Assembly: GCA_036654795.1 (NCBI GenBank)
Contig: JAVVRI010000096.1
Location: 1-12,022 of the forward strand
Source of the DNA: JAVVRI01 sp036654795
GTDB lineage: Bacteria; Bacteroidota; Bacteroidia; Bacteroidales; Tannerellaceae
Length of the DNA stretch: 12,022 nucleotides
Direction: 5' to 3'
Both the position numbers and the translations under genes were made by a program. Below the pieces are notes generated by a model. It ran no database searches and was not told where the DNA came from. It worked only from the letters and a program-made list of their open reading frames with translations. Within the stretch, counting starts at the first letter, position 1; every line of letters starts with the position of its first letter. Of this stretch, positions 1-5,617 are shown one piece after another.

Positions 1-483
1 AGTGATCCAAATATTGTAACAGTAGATCCAGACGGAAAAACGTTGCATGCTAAAAAAGTGGGAAAAGCTATTATTACATTAAAGGCAGAAGAAGGCGGTT
101 GTGTGGCTTGTTGCGACGTCGATGTTGTTGATGTAGCGTCAATGATTAATTTTATCTATAACTCCAGCATTCCAGAGTTATACGGATATGTTACCGGAAG
201 CTTTGTTCTTACAGCCGAAAATGAGATTGATGAAAATGTAGAAATGACAAGGTTTGAAATAATAGACTCCAAAACACAAGCTGTTGTTTTTTACATAGAT
301 GATGCTTCTAAACTAGGCGTAATAAAACCGCACTGGGGTGATGGACTATATTTAGATATAACATTGAATCATGTATACAAACCAATAATGGTATGGTATT
401 TAAAATATCATAATAAAGAATATAAAGGTTCTGGGTGGTTAATGCCAGGCGTTGGTAGCGGCGATGTCGTCATTCCTGAATAG
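1..483 (+). CDS. C-terminal part of a BIG2 (bacterial Ig-like) domain protein, partial at left edge
   Basis: The reading frame is open to the first base of the window, so the start lies outside. The first ~35 residues (SDPNIVTVDPDGK, then KVGKAIITLKAEEGG and a closing CDVDV strand) follow the pattern of the end of a BIG2 fold. About 110 residues follow that are rich in beta-strand-type sequence and aromatic residues and that I cannot assign. BIG2 domains are usually found in surface or secreted proteins, or in phage tail proteins. The gene ends 13 bases before a strong hairpin terminator and converges on a small leftward gene. It lies left of the repressor and of the likely left phage end, so I infer flanking host DNA or another element rather than this phage. 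The BIG2 call is fairly good; the role of the rest is unknown. Confidence 0.7.
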   Translation, partial: SDPNIVTVDPDGKTLHAKKVGKAIITLKAEEGGCVACCDVDVVDVASMINFIYNSSIPELYGYVTGSFVLTAENEIDENVEMTRFEIIDSKTQAVVFYIDDASKLGVIKPHWGDGLYLDITLNHVYKPIMVWYLKYHNKEYKGSGWLMPGVGSGDVVIPE

Positions 484-495
484 TTTTATTGTTAT

Positions 496-530
496 AATAG
501 CGTGCTTTTATAACACGCTATTTGCTTTTT
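496..530. terminator. Bidirectional hairpin terminator between convergent genes
   Basis: AATAGCGTG (496-504) and CACGCTATT (514-522) form a perfect 9-base-pair stem with a 9-base loop, followed on the plus strand by TGCTTTTT. It lies just after the stop of the BIG2 gene and just before the stop of the leftward gene at 534, so it can end both transcripts; the T-run is better on the plus strand. Confidence 0.8.
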
Positions 531-533
531 AAT

Positions 534-791
534 TTATATAGTGCATATAGCCAGCTTTGATACTGCACTTGTGTCATCTCCCTCTATATCATGTATTGCT
601 GACAAATATACTTTCGCCACTTTTCCAGGAGGTACATCAAAATAACTTACCTTAACGCCATTTTTATACAATGAGTAATAATCACCATATGGGTACTCTC
701 GAATGATAAATGGAACTGTATTATATGGATGCGGAATAATAGATAACTCAACTAATAAATCTCCACCGTTAAACAGATATGAAGCATACAT
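534..791 (-). CDS. Small protein of unknown function, beta-rich
   Basis: An 85-residue leftward frame starts at ATG (789-791) and ends at TAA (534-536) right beside a shared terminator. The sequence is rich in Tyr, Val, Ile, Pro and Gly (for example a PYGDYYSLYKNGVKVSYFDV stretch), as in a small beta-sandwich. No family was recognised. The frame stays open upstream to about position 938 without another ATG, so the real protein could once have been longer, with this being the surviving 3' part; that is inference. There is no clear promoter consensus upstream, although TACTTTTC occurs on the minus strand inside the repeat at 909-923. The good terminator at its 3' end is the main support that it is or was a gene. 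Confidence 0.45.
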   Translation of the reverse strand: MYASYLFNGGDLLVELSIIPHPYNTVPFIIREYPYGDYYSLYKNGVKVSYFDVPPGKVAKVYLSAIHDIEGDDTSAVSKLAICTI

Positions 792-908
792 ATCGTTAAT
801 TTGTTCATATGTATAGGGGGCAATATGGAAGGGACATGAACTTTGTGAGGGCTGCGGAATGCTGAAACGCCGATGAATAAGTAGATACAGGCATGAATGG
901 GGCGAAAG

Positions 909-923
909 AAAAGTATGTGTGTT
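909..923 (-). repeat. Inverted copy of the tandem-repeat unit
   Basis: Read on the minus strand these bases are AACACACATACTTTT, identical over 15 bases to 1245-1259 on the plus strand. The two copies face each other across about 320 bases. They could be binding sites for one protein, such as the transposase, or the arms of a small invertible segment. No function is shown directly. Confidence 0.6.
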
Positions 924-1068
924 ATCAATACGAAAGGGTTACTTTGGTTCATTCAGGGTTAATTCTACTACCATTAAATAGAGCGGATTTACCGCTATAA
1001 GTTAACTTTGGGTTAATTACTTCACTGATTCGATGCTGAAAGGTTCATTCGTGACCTGAATAGCCGTT

Positions 1069-1111
1069 AAAGCCCCACGGGACGCCATGTATTGACGTTC
1101 GGTGGGGCTTT
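1069..1111. terminator. Terminator-like hairpin
   Basis: AAAGCCCCAC (1069-1078) pairs perfectly with GTGGGGCTTT (1102-1111); after one G-G mismatch, GGAC/GTTC extends the stem, leaving a loop of about 12 bases. A short T-rich tail follows on the plus strand (TACTTGTTT). It has the form of an intrinsic terminator, but no gene clearly ends at it on either strand, so it could instead be a remnant or a structural site. Confidence 0.55.
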
Positions 1112-1221
1112 ACTTGTTTGGCTGAGTTGGACGTTTAAATTGAATATAACAGCCGGGGAAAAGGAATAACCTCAACCCCTTTCGCATCTCTATTTTTATC
1201 TGAAAATAAAGAAAAAACAGC

Positions 1222-1256
1222 AACACACATACTAACACACATACAACACACATACT
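1222..1256 (+). repeat. Three tandem copies of aacacacatac(t)
   Basis: The units are 1222-1233 (aacacacatact), 1234-1244 (aacacacatac) and 1245-1256 (aacacacatact). The spacing of 11-12 bases is close to one helical turn, which would put protein-binding sites on the same face of the DNA. They lie roughly 200 bases beyond the 3' end of the repressor gene, where a Mu-like phage has its left end. Transposase or host-factor binding is inference. Confidence 0.75.
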
Positions 1257-1462
1257 TTTGATGGTTTTTGCAAATGCGTACAGAGGGGGATATGTATCGT
1301 ATTTATGTTAAATACAGTATGATTTGCTACTAAACCGAGCCTATAAAGCCACTCAATAACACGATGAAATAACGAAAGCAGACCGCTAAGTTGTTGCATT
1401 ACAGATGGTTGCATCTTATTTATCGACTTTTGATATATATAACGGTACAAAATAGGGAATTG

Positions 1463-1888
1463 TCATACAGCATCCCCTACATTTTGTGCAGGTGGTACGT
1501 CTATTCCTTTTTGGCGAATTAAAAAATCATTGTCTCTTTTTATTCGGGTTATTTCCTCAGTCATCAAAAGTATTTTAGAGTTTAACTCTTGTATTACTTT
1601 GTCTTTCTCGTCAAGTTTATCTATAAAACGTAAAGTAATAGATGGGTTCAAAGAATTATTTGTATCCTGAATAGATGAATATAAATCAAATTGGTTTATA
1701 CCGTATAGCTCTATGAATTTATCTAAAAAGGAATCAGTTAGGCTCCTGCTTCCATTCAATATCGAATTTAAGTACTGAGGTTTAACATCTAACATCCTTG
1801 ATATATCAGCCTTTGATATACCTTCTTCTTTTAGTCGTTCAACTTCTTTTTTGAACCATCTTTCTTTAAGTAAAGCAATATTTTCCAT
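1463..1888 (-). CDS. HTH repressor (Mu c / CI-type lysogeny repressor)
   Basis: This 141-residue protein has an N-terminal XRE-type helix-turn-helix: residues ~18-50 read LKEEGISKADISRMLDVKPQ, then YLNSILNGSRSL, the usual recognition-helix pattern. The C-terminal half (residues ~88-125) is rich in charged heptad-like sequence with Leu/Ile, consistent with a dimerising coiled coil. It is transcribed leftward, divergent from a Ner-like HTH gene and the transposase operon, which is the Mu arrangement for the lysogeny repressor. There is no Ser/Lys autoprotease region as in LexA/CI, so induction by self-cleavage is unlikely. A 17-base palindrome lies just upstream and a near-identical copy lies inside this gene, suggesting autoregulation. 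The ATG at 1886-1888 is the only sensible start. The family is clear; the repressor role comes from position. Confidence 0.85.
   Translation of the reverse strand: MENIALLKERWFKKEVERLKEEGISKADISRMLDVKPQYLNSILNGSRSLTDSFLDKFIELYGINQFDLYSSIQDTNNSLNPSITLRFIDKLDEKDKVIQELNSKILLMTEEITRIKRDNDFLIRQKGIDVPPAQNVGDAV
1682..1698. promoter_or_regulatory. Probable second operator, inside the repressor gene
   Basis: TAAATCAAATTGGTTTA matches the intergenic palindrome at 1925-1941 in 16 of 17 bases. It lies within the repressor coding region, where the minus strand encodes INQFDLYS. The two sites are 243 bases apart centre to centre. A match of this length is unlikely by chance in so small an area, so I infer a second repressor-binding site. 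Confidence 0.65.
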
Positions 1889-1915
1889 TTATAACGCAAA
1901 AAGATTTATAAAAGC

Positions 1916-1946
1916 TTGCATATATAAACCAAATTGGTTTACTTTG
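1916..1946 (+). promoter_or_regulatory. Probable early promoter for ner and the transposition operon
   Basis: TTG (1916-1918), a 20-base spacer and TTACTTTG (1939-1946) fit the Bacteroides consensus (TTTG, 19-21 bases, TAnnTTTG) with one departure in the -7 element. It points rightward to the Ner-like gene at 2006. The operator palindrome 1925-1941 covers the spacer and the start of the -7 element, so a bound repressor would block RNA polymerase. Confidence 0.65.
1925..1941. promoter_or_regulatory. Probable operator O1 (17-base palindrome)
   Basis: TAAACCAA-A-TTGGTTTA has perfect 8-base arms around one central base. It lies between the divergent repressor and Ner-like genes and overlaps the early promoter. 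Binding by the repressor, by the Ner-like protein, or by both in competition is inferred from position. Confidence 0.75.
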
Positions 1947-1973
1947 CTGCCATTACCCAAAGAGGTAACGCCA

Positions 1974-1981
1974 CAAAAGTA
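1974..1981 (-). promoter_or_regulatory. Probable -7 element of the repressor promoter
   Basis: Read on the minus strand this is TACTTTTG, an exact match to TAnnTTTG, about 90 bases upstream of the repressor start. No good TTTG is seen at the expected -33 distance. A transcript from here would run through operator O1 soon after its start, allowing negative autoregulation. Confidence 0.5.
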
Positions 1982-2005
1982 CGAAACAATTTTAAATAGC
2001 GCGAT

Positions 2006-2212
2006 ATGAAAACAACAATTATTAAAGAAGTAGAATTACCCGTTCTTCCTCCCAGGGGTTGGAAGAAGAAAGTGGCGAAAGCTGCCGGTTGTAGTGAGAA
2101 GACCGTGTATAACGCCCTTCGGGGAGAAATCAAAGGTCCTCAAGCTAATAAAGTGATGGAAGCGTATAAGAATATGTTTGGGACGATTACTAAAACAGAA
2201 ACCATTAAATAA
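2006..2212 (+). CDS. Ner-like small HTH regulator
   Basis: This 68-residue basic protein is almost entirely one helix-turn-helix domain: residues ~20-45 read KKKVAKAAGCSEKTVYNALR, the classic pattern of a first helix, a Gly/Cys turn and a recognition helix. It is the first gene of the rightward operon and divergent from the repressor, the position of ner in Mu, where Ner represses both the early and repressor promoters. It lies 60 bases downstream of the probable early promoter. It is not an obvious sequence homologue of Mu Ner, so the name reflects position and size; a Cro-like role is the inference. It ends 8 bases before the next start. Confidence 0.7.
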   Translation: MKTTIIKEVELPVLPPRGWKKKVAKAAGCSEKTVYNALRGEIKGPQANKVMEAYKNMFGTITKTETIK

Positions 2213-2220
2213 GATATGAT

Positions 2221-2403
2221 ATGAAAACATTTAGAAGAATACAGGCAGGTGTTGCGATAGTGGCACTTTGGACGGCAATAGCAATATGTGACAGCTATGA
2301 GACTACGATTAAAGAGTATTTAGCCAGTGTAGTGTTAGTAGCGCTGGCAGGAATGGTGATAGTTAGTGTATTAATTGAAAGAGCAAAGGAGGAAACAAAA
2401 TGA
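2221..2403 (+). CDS. Small membrane protein with two transmembrane helices
   Basis: A 60-residue protein with two hydrophobic segments, about residues 9-24 (AGVAIVALWTAIAIC) and 34-52 (LASVVLVALAGMVIVSVLI). A basic start (MKTFRR) and a charged end (ERAKEETK) suggest both termini lie in the cytoplasm. It follows the Ner-like gene after 8 bases and shares an ATGA overlap with the next gene, so it is translated as part of the operon. The leader carries accattaaa about 20 bases before the ATG. No family was recognised. A role in superinfection exclusion or membrane contact during early infection is possible but only a guess. Confidence 0.65.
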   Translation: MKTFRRIQAGVAIVALWTAIAICDSYETTIKEYLASVVLVALAGMVIVSVLIERAKEETK

Positions 2404-2717
2404 TTGTAATGATAGATTTTCATCGTATCAGAGTAAAGACTTGCGACAAGATAAGAAAGGAAATGATAGATGTTCTTGCAAGTATATGTTCTGATGAACC
2501 TAAAATAAAACCCTCTACGCCTGAAGGCAGAAAGCCGGAACTCCAAAGAAAAAAGATTTGTCAAAAGGAGGTGCTTGACTTCAAGACAGAAGGAAGACGG
2601 ACGAAATGGGAAATAATCAAGTTACTACAAGGAGAGTTTGAAAAATTCCCGGACGATACTACATTCGGTTCATTTACGGCAAATGGGATTGGAACTTTTG
2701 GAACTCATTATCGATAA
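2400..2717 (+). CDS. Unknown early protein
   Basis: A 105-residue basic, soluble protein that I do not recognise. The ATG overlaps the stop of the preceding gene (ATGA, 2400-2403), which favours this start, although a second ATG at 2409 (MIDFHRI) is equally plausible. The middle is rich in Lys, Arg and Pro (PKIKPSTPEGRKPELQRKK), and residues ~70-82 (TKWEIIKLLQGEF) form a likely amphipathic helix. There is no Cys pattern or nucleotide-binding motif. It ends 14 bases before the first copy of the 65-base direct repeat. Membership of the early operon is clear from the overlap. Confidence 0.6.
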   Translation: MIVMIDFHRIRVKTCDKIRKEMIDVLASICSDEPKIKPSTPEGRKPELQRKKICQKEVLDFKTEGRRTKWEIIKLLQGEFEKFPDDTTFGSFTANGIGTFGTHYR

Positions 2718-2731
2718 TTATTAACAGTTAA

Positions 2732-2796
2732 TTTTAAGTGATGCTACCAAGGTAGCAAAACTCTTTTGGTTCGGGAGAATAGAAAGAGACAAAACT
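2732..2796. repeat. 65-base direct repeat, copy 1
   Basis: This copy matches 3317-3381 in 62 of 65 bases. It contains the perfect inverted repeat GCTACC-AA-GGTAGC (2743-2756) and a conserved core cttttggttcgggagaata. It lies upstream of the MuA-like domain fragment at 2828, as copy 2 lies upstream of the full transposase. The minus-strand promoter-like motif of copy 2 is changed here (TACCTTGG rather than TACCTTTG), so the promoter is probably weak or dead in this copy. Confidence 0.9.
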
Positions 2797-2827
2797 AAAG
2801 AAAGTAGTAACCATTAAACAAATAAGT

Positions 2828-3046
2828 ATGGCAACAACAATTAATGCAATACCTTTTGATATTGCCGCAAAAGAAATAGGAAAAGAAAAGTTAATGACCC
2901 TTATTAGTAGTGGAAGGGTAAAGTATGCAAGAAGACCTACTCGTTCTTCTCAGGCTTATATACAATTAGATTCTCTACCTCACAGGTTTCTTCAGGCATA
3001 TCTAAATAGACATCACAATCCATCTCTATCGTCTTTACATGCATAA
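2828..3046 (+). CDS. Stand-alone MuA N-terminal-like DNA-binding domain (possible transposase fragment)
   Basis: A 72-residue protein. Residues ~30-62 (GRVKYARRPTRSSQAYIQLD, then SLPHRFLQAYLNRH) resemble the winged-helix domain that opens MuA transposases, where a pattern of the type AIEYNANSLPVEAKAALLL occurs. In Mu this domain binds the internal activation site and is shared by repressor and transposase, so a stand-alone copy could be a regulator. Alternatively it is the 5' fragment of a second, lost transposase gene: it starts MATTI like a full gene, has an accattaaa leader, and follows a copy of the repeat that also precedes the real transposase. Its last 110 bases overlap the end of a leftward gene, and the final residues (NPSLSSLHA) look unlike the family. 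Domain assignment moderate; whether it is functional is open. Confidence 0.55.
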   Translation: MATTINAIPFDIAAKEIGKEKLMTLISSGRVKYARRPTRSSQAYIQLDSLPHRFLQAYLNRHHNPSLSSLHA

Positions 3047-3305
3047 GACTCATTCCACATGTAAGAATGAATGTTTTGATGACGTGACGAAAATCTTCAA
3101 GGAAGAATGAGGAAGCGGAGATGTAAATTTCGTAATAGCGTAGCGTATCGGCTCCTTCGAGATGTTGGTCGATGATTTTGAAGTTAAGGGAAAAGGCTTT
3201 GCATAACGACCTTACATTTTCGGTGTAAAAATCGAGTGTACCATCGTCGTATGAAGTTTCGAAACGCACTACTTCGATTTTTTCAAGTTCTTTTTTCTTA
3301 ATCAT
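2937..3305 (-). CDS. Unknown leftward protein inside the early region
   Basis: A 122-residue soluble protein, read against all its neighbours. Mixed alpha/beta character: KIEVVRFETSYDDGTLDFYT, then SLNFKIIDQH, LRYYEIYISASSFFLEDFRH, and a more acidic C-terminus. No family was recognised. The start ATG at 3303-3305 lies 27 bases downstream of TACCTTTG on the minus strand (3332-3339), a Bacteroides -7 element within repeat copy 2, which supports independent expression. Its last ~36 codons are antisense to the MuA-like domain at 2828-3046, so the C-terminus may have been acquired by overprinting. An accessory gene (moron-like) expressed from the prophage is a reasonable inference. Confidence 0.65.
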   Translation of the reverse strand: MIKKKELEKIEVVRFETSYDDGTLDFYTENVRSLCKAFSLNFKIIDQHLEGADTLRYYEIYISASSFFLEDFRHVIKTFILTCGMSLMHVKTIEMDCDVYLDMPEETCEVENLIVYKPEKNE

Positions 3306-3316
3306 AATAGTTCAAT

Positions 3317-3381
3317 TTTTAAGTGAGGCTACAAAGGTAGCAAAACTCTTTTGGTTCGGGAGAATAGGAAGAGACAAAACT
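3317..3381. repeat. 65-base direct repeat, copy 2
   Basis: It differs from 2732-2796 at three bases only. The repeats are 585 bases apart and bracket the MuA-like fragment and the leftward gene, so recombination between them would remove both and leave one copy in front of the transposase. Confidence 0.9.
3332..3339 (-). promoter_or_regulatory. Probable -7 element for the leftward gene at 2937-3305
   Basis: Read on the minus strand this is TACCTTTG, an exact TAnnTTTG, inside the short inverted repeat GCTAC-AAAG-GTAGC of repeat copy 2. No TTTG stands at the -33 position, so the promoter may need an activator or be weak. Confidence 0.45.
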
Positions 3382-3474
3382 CTCTGAAAAAGAGGGAACC
3401 CGCAGGAAAGCTAATGACTTGCAAACCCGGAGCGAGAACGGGGCGGGAACTAAGATAAATAAATAACCATAACA

Positions 3475-5583
3475 ATGGCTGAACGACATAATAACATACT
3501 TTGCATATATGCCAGCGAACTAATCATTCTTGATAAAAAAAGAAATGTAGGGAGCGAAAAAGGCTTCATAAAGGAGCCAACGTATAATCGTATGCGTAAG
3601 GCCGGCTACCTCACCATCATCAAGCGTGGTGGTCCCGGTTTCTCTTCTCTTGTTGAATTTGACACCATGCGTAAGGATGTCAAAGACAAATACATCGAAA
3701 TCTATGGCAACCCTTATGATTCTACTGCCGAACTCAACATCCTTGAATCCGCCATGCGCCCGGACGAACGCGCTTTCAGTTTCTACCAGAAGCACCGCTA
3801 TGGCAAGAATAACGATATTGCCCTACCTCCGCACAGGATAGCCGAATATACATTGAACGCTCGTGTACTGAACGCCATCATTGCCTTGAAGCAGAACAAG
3901 AAGAGCCTTAGCGTAGGTGGTAATACCATCAAAGTAAATTTGAATGCGAACCTTACCATGCTGGCAAACTCTATCCGCGAGAAAGAGGGGTTGAAACACT
4001 CCCTTCCCACCAGCGAAAGCAAGTTGATGCGAAAAGTATCACGTTACAAGAAAGAGGGCTACGGCTGCCTTATCAACCCTGCTTACGGAAATGTATCGGC
4101 GGCAAAGATTGTCGATGACAAACAAACTGCCGTCGTTCATAAATTACTGAGTAAACATACCAACCTGGATAATGAGCAGATACGTGGTTTGTATAATATT
4201 GTGGCCGAAGGTTTGGGTTGGGAAAAGATAAAGAGTCCCAATACCATAAGAAACTGGCGCGATTCTTTTGCCGCTACCACTGAGGCTGGTCGCCGTGGGC
4301 TTACCGAATACCGTAACACCGTGACCATGCAGACAAAAAGGACCGCCCCTACCTCTCCGCTCTTTTACTGGACGCTGGACGGCTGGGATGTAGAGTTATT
4401 CTATCAGAAAACGGGAGTCAACAAGGACGGTAAGAAAGTGACTACTTACCACAATCGCCTCACCATCGTGGTGGTGCTGGATCCTTGTAAGAAATACCCC
4501 ATCGGGTACGCTATCGGTGAGCGTGAGAACACAGCACTTATCCGTCAGGCACTCCGCAATGCACTGTTGCATTCCCAGGATATTTTTGGCGGTGACCGAT
4601 ACAAGCCTTTCCAACTTCAATCGGATAACTACCAAAAAGGGAATCTGCTTCCATTCTATGAGGCAATGACGAAGCACTACACCCCGGCTCGCGTGCACAA
4701 TGCCAAATCAAAGGTGATAGAGCCTTATTTCAGATATCTGAATAAGACTTATTGCCAGATGTTTGACAACTGGAGCGGGTTCAACATCACCTCTGACAAA
4801 AGCAAGCAGCCCAATACAGAGCTACTGAATAAAAATCACAGTCTATTCCCCGATGAAGCAGGTGTGCGTATGCAGATAGAGCAAATCATGCAGATGGAAC
4901 GGAACAAGAAGATAACCGGTTATATGAAAGCCTGGGGCGCAACCAAATCGGAAGATAAGTTGCTCTTTGGGAATACGGAATACCTGCTACTGATGGGCGA
5001 AACCACTGGATTCACCAACAGCCTGACCGGAGCCGGGTTAACAATGACAATCAACGGTGTAGAGCACGTTTATGATAGTTTCGATTCCTCTTTACGCAAT
5101 CACATGGGCGAGAATTGGGTGGTACGTTATGACGAAAACAACCTGAATCGTGTGCTTATATCCAATGCGACACGCTTGCCATCGGGGCGGGTGAAAGACG
5201 AAATAGGTACACTACGCTTTGAATTGGAAGAAAAATCAGACCTTCCAATGGCATTGAAAGAGCAAAAGCCCGAACACTTTGAAGAACGTGCCCGTATCGG
5301 TCAGTTTAACAGCAACCTGGAACAACGGGCACTTGACAAGATGATTCAAGTACAGGAGACTGTAGAAACAATATTCAACGATAATCCACAACTAAACAAC
5401 ACGCTGGCGCGCCTTGTGATTTGCGACAGCAGGGGGCAACACAAGGATGAACGCAACGATATTCGTCTGGGAGTAACAATGCCTAAAGCTCTGCCCAACC
5501 AGCGAAAGGCAAAAACAGCCCCTGCCGACGATGAAGAGGATTACGTATTTGACGAAGCATCCTTCGTGGCTGGTAACTTTTAA
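3475..5583 (+). CDS. MuA-like DDE transposase
   Basis: At 702 residues the length fits the MuA family (Mu A is 663). It would bind the phage ends and catalyse strand cleavage and transfer during integration and replicative transposition. Residues ~1-85 form the N-terminal DNA-binding part, with the family-like stretch KAGYLTIIKRGGPGFSSLVE. The catalytic integrase-fold core shows LDGWD (D302 probable first carboxylate), QSDNYQ (D384) and KVIEPYF (E416), a D-D-E triad spaced 82 and 32. A beta-barrel-like segment follows (~480-570), and the C-terminus ends in an acidic tail (PADDEEDYVFDE) that may contact the MuB-like ATPase. It is followed after 34 bases by that ATPase. The start ATG has an A/T-rich leader ending aaataaccataacaATG. 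Repeat copy 2 lies about 95 bases upstream. I see no promoter of its own, so it is probably read from the early promoter. Confidence 0.93.
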   Translation: MAERHNNILCIYASELIILDKKRNVGSEKGFIKEPTYNRMRKAGYLTIIKRGGPGFSSLVEFDTMRKDVKDKYIEIYGNPYDSTAELNILESAMRPDERAFSFYQKHRYGKNNDIALPPHRIAEYTLNARVLNAIIALKQNKKSLSVGGNTIKVNLNANLTMLANSIREKEGLKHSLPTSESKLMRKVSRYKKEGYGCLINPAYGNVSAAKIVDDKQTAVVHKLLSKHTNLDNEQIRGLYNIVAEGLGWEKIKSPNTIRNWRDSFAATTEAGRRGLTEYRNTVTMQTKRTAPTSPLFYWTLDGWDVELFYQKTGVNKDGKKVTTYHNRLTIVVVLDPCKKYPIGYAIGERENTALIRQALRNALLHSQDIFGGDRYKPFQLQSDNYQKGNLLPFYEAMTKHYTPARVHNAKSKVIEPYFRYLNKTYCQMFDNWSGFNITSDKSKQPNTELLNKNHSLFPDEAGVRMQIEQIMQMERNKKITGYMKAWGATKSEDKLLFGNTEYLLLMGETTGFTNSLTGAGLTMTINGVEHVYDSFDSSLRNHMGENWVVRYDENNLNRVLISNATRLPSGRVKDEIGTLRFELEEKSDLPMALKEQKPEHFEERARIGQFNSNLEQRALDKMIQVQETVETIFNDNPQLNNTLARLVICDSRGQHKDERNDIRLGVTMPKALPNQRKAKTAPADDEEDYVFDEASFVAGNF

Positions 5584-5617
5584 AAGACTTTTAAATAACG
5601 TTTAAACATCATATATC

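Larger units (their letters stand above)
792..1462. other. Stretch without a convincing gene; likely holds the left end of the prophage
   Basis: No frame here looks like a real protein on either strand. It holds a small inverted repeat AGCGG-5-CCGCT (982-996), a terminator-like hairpin (1069-1111), a three-copy tandem repeat (1222-1256), and a 15-base inverted copy of that repeat (909-923). In Mu-like phages the left end, with transposase binding sites, lies a few hundred bases beyond the 3' end of the repressor gene; the repressor here ends at 1463. A TG dinucleotide, the usual terminal pair of such elements, stands at 1201 just before the tandem repeats, but without the right end the boundary cannot be fixed. 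Confidence 0.5.

Noticed and set aside
752..952. Leftward 66-residue frame rich in His, Ile, Pro
   Set aside because: No start context, composition unlike a protein domain, overlaps the start of the better leftward frame and the repeat at 909-923.
893..1000. Rightward 35-residue frame starting MNGAKEKYVCYQYE
   Set aside because: No promoter or leader, no coupling to another gene, and nothing recognisable in the sequence.
806..1000. Possible small RNA between the leftward gene and the hairpin
   Set aside because: No clean promoter is seen; the only terminator-like hairpin (1069-1111) lies about 70 bases beyond the stretch, and no coherent fold was found.
1222..1256. Small CRISPR-like array
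   Set aside because: Units are 11-12 bases with no spacers between them; it is a tandem repeat.
1232..1450. Leftward frame following the repressor gene
   Set aside because: Starts at TTG, its end lies in the tandem repeats, and the region is the likely site of transposase binding; no protein-like pattern.
2295..2564. Leftward frame opposite the membrane protein gene
   Set aside because: Antisense shadow of two rightward genes that are coupled by an ATGA overlap.
3626..3841. Rightward and leftward frames within the transposase
   Set aside because: Shadows of the transposase reading frame, which has clear family motifs.
4396..4698. Leftward frame across the catalytic core of the transposase
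   Set aside because: Antisense to conserved catalytic residues; no independent signals.
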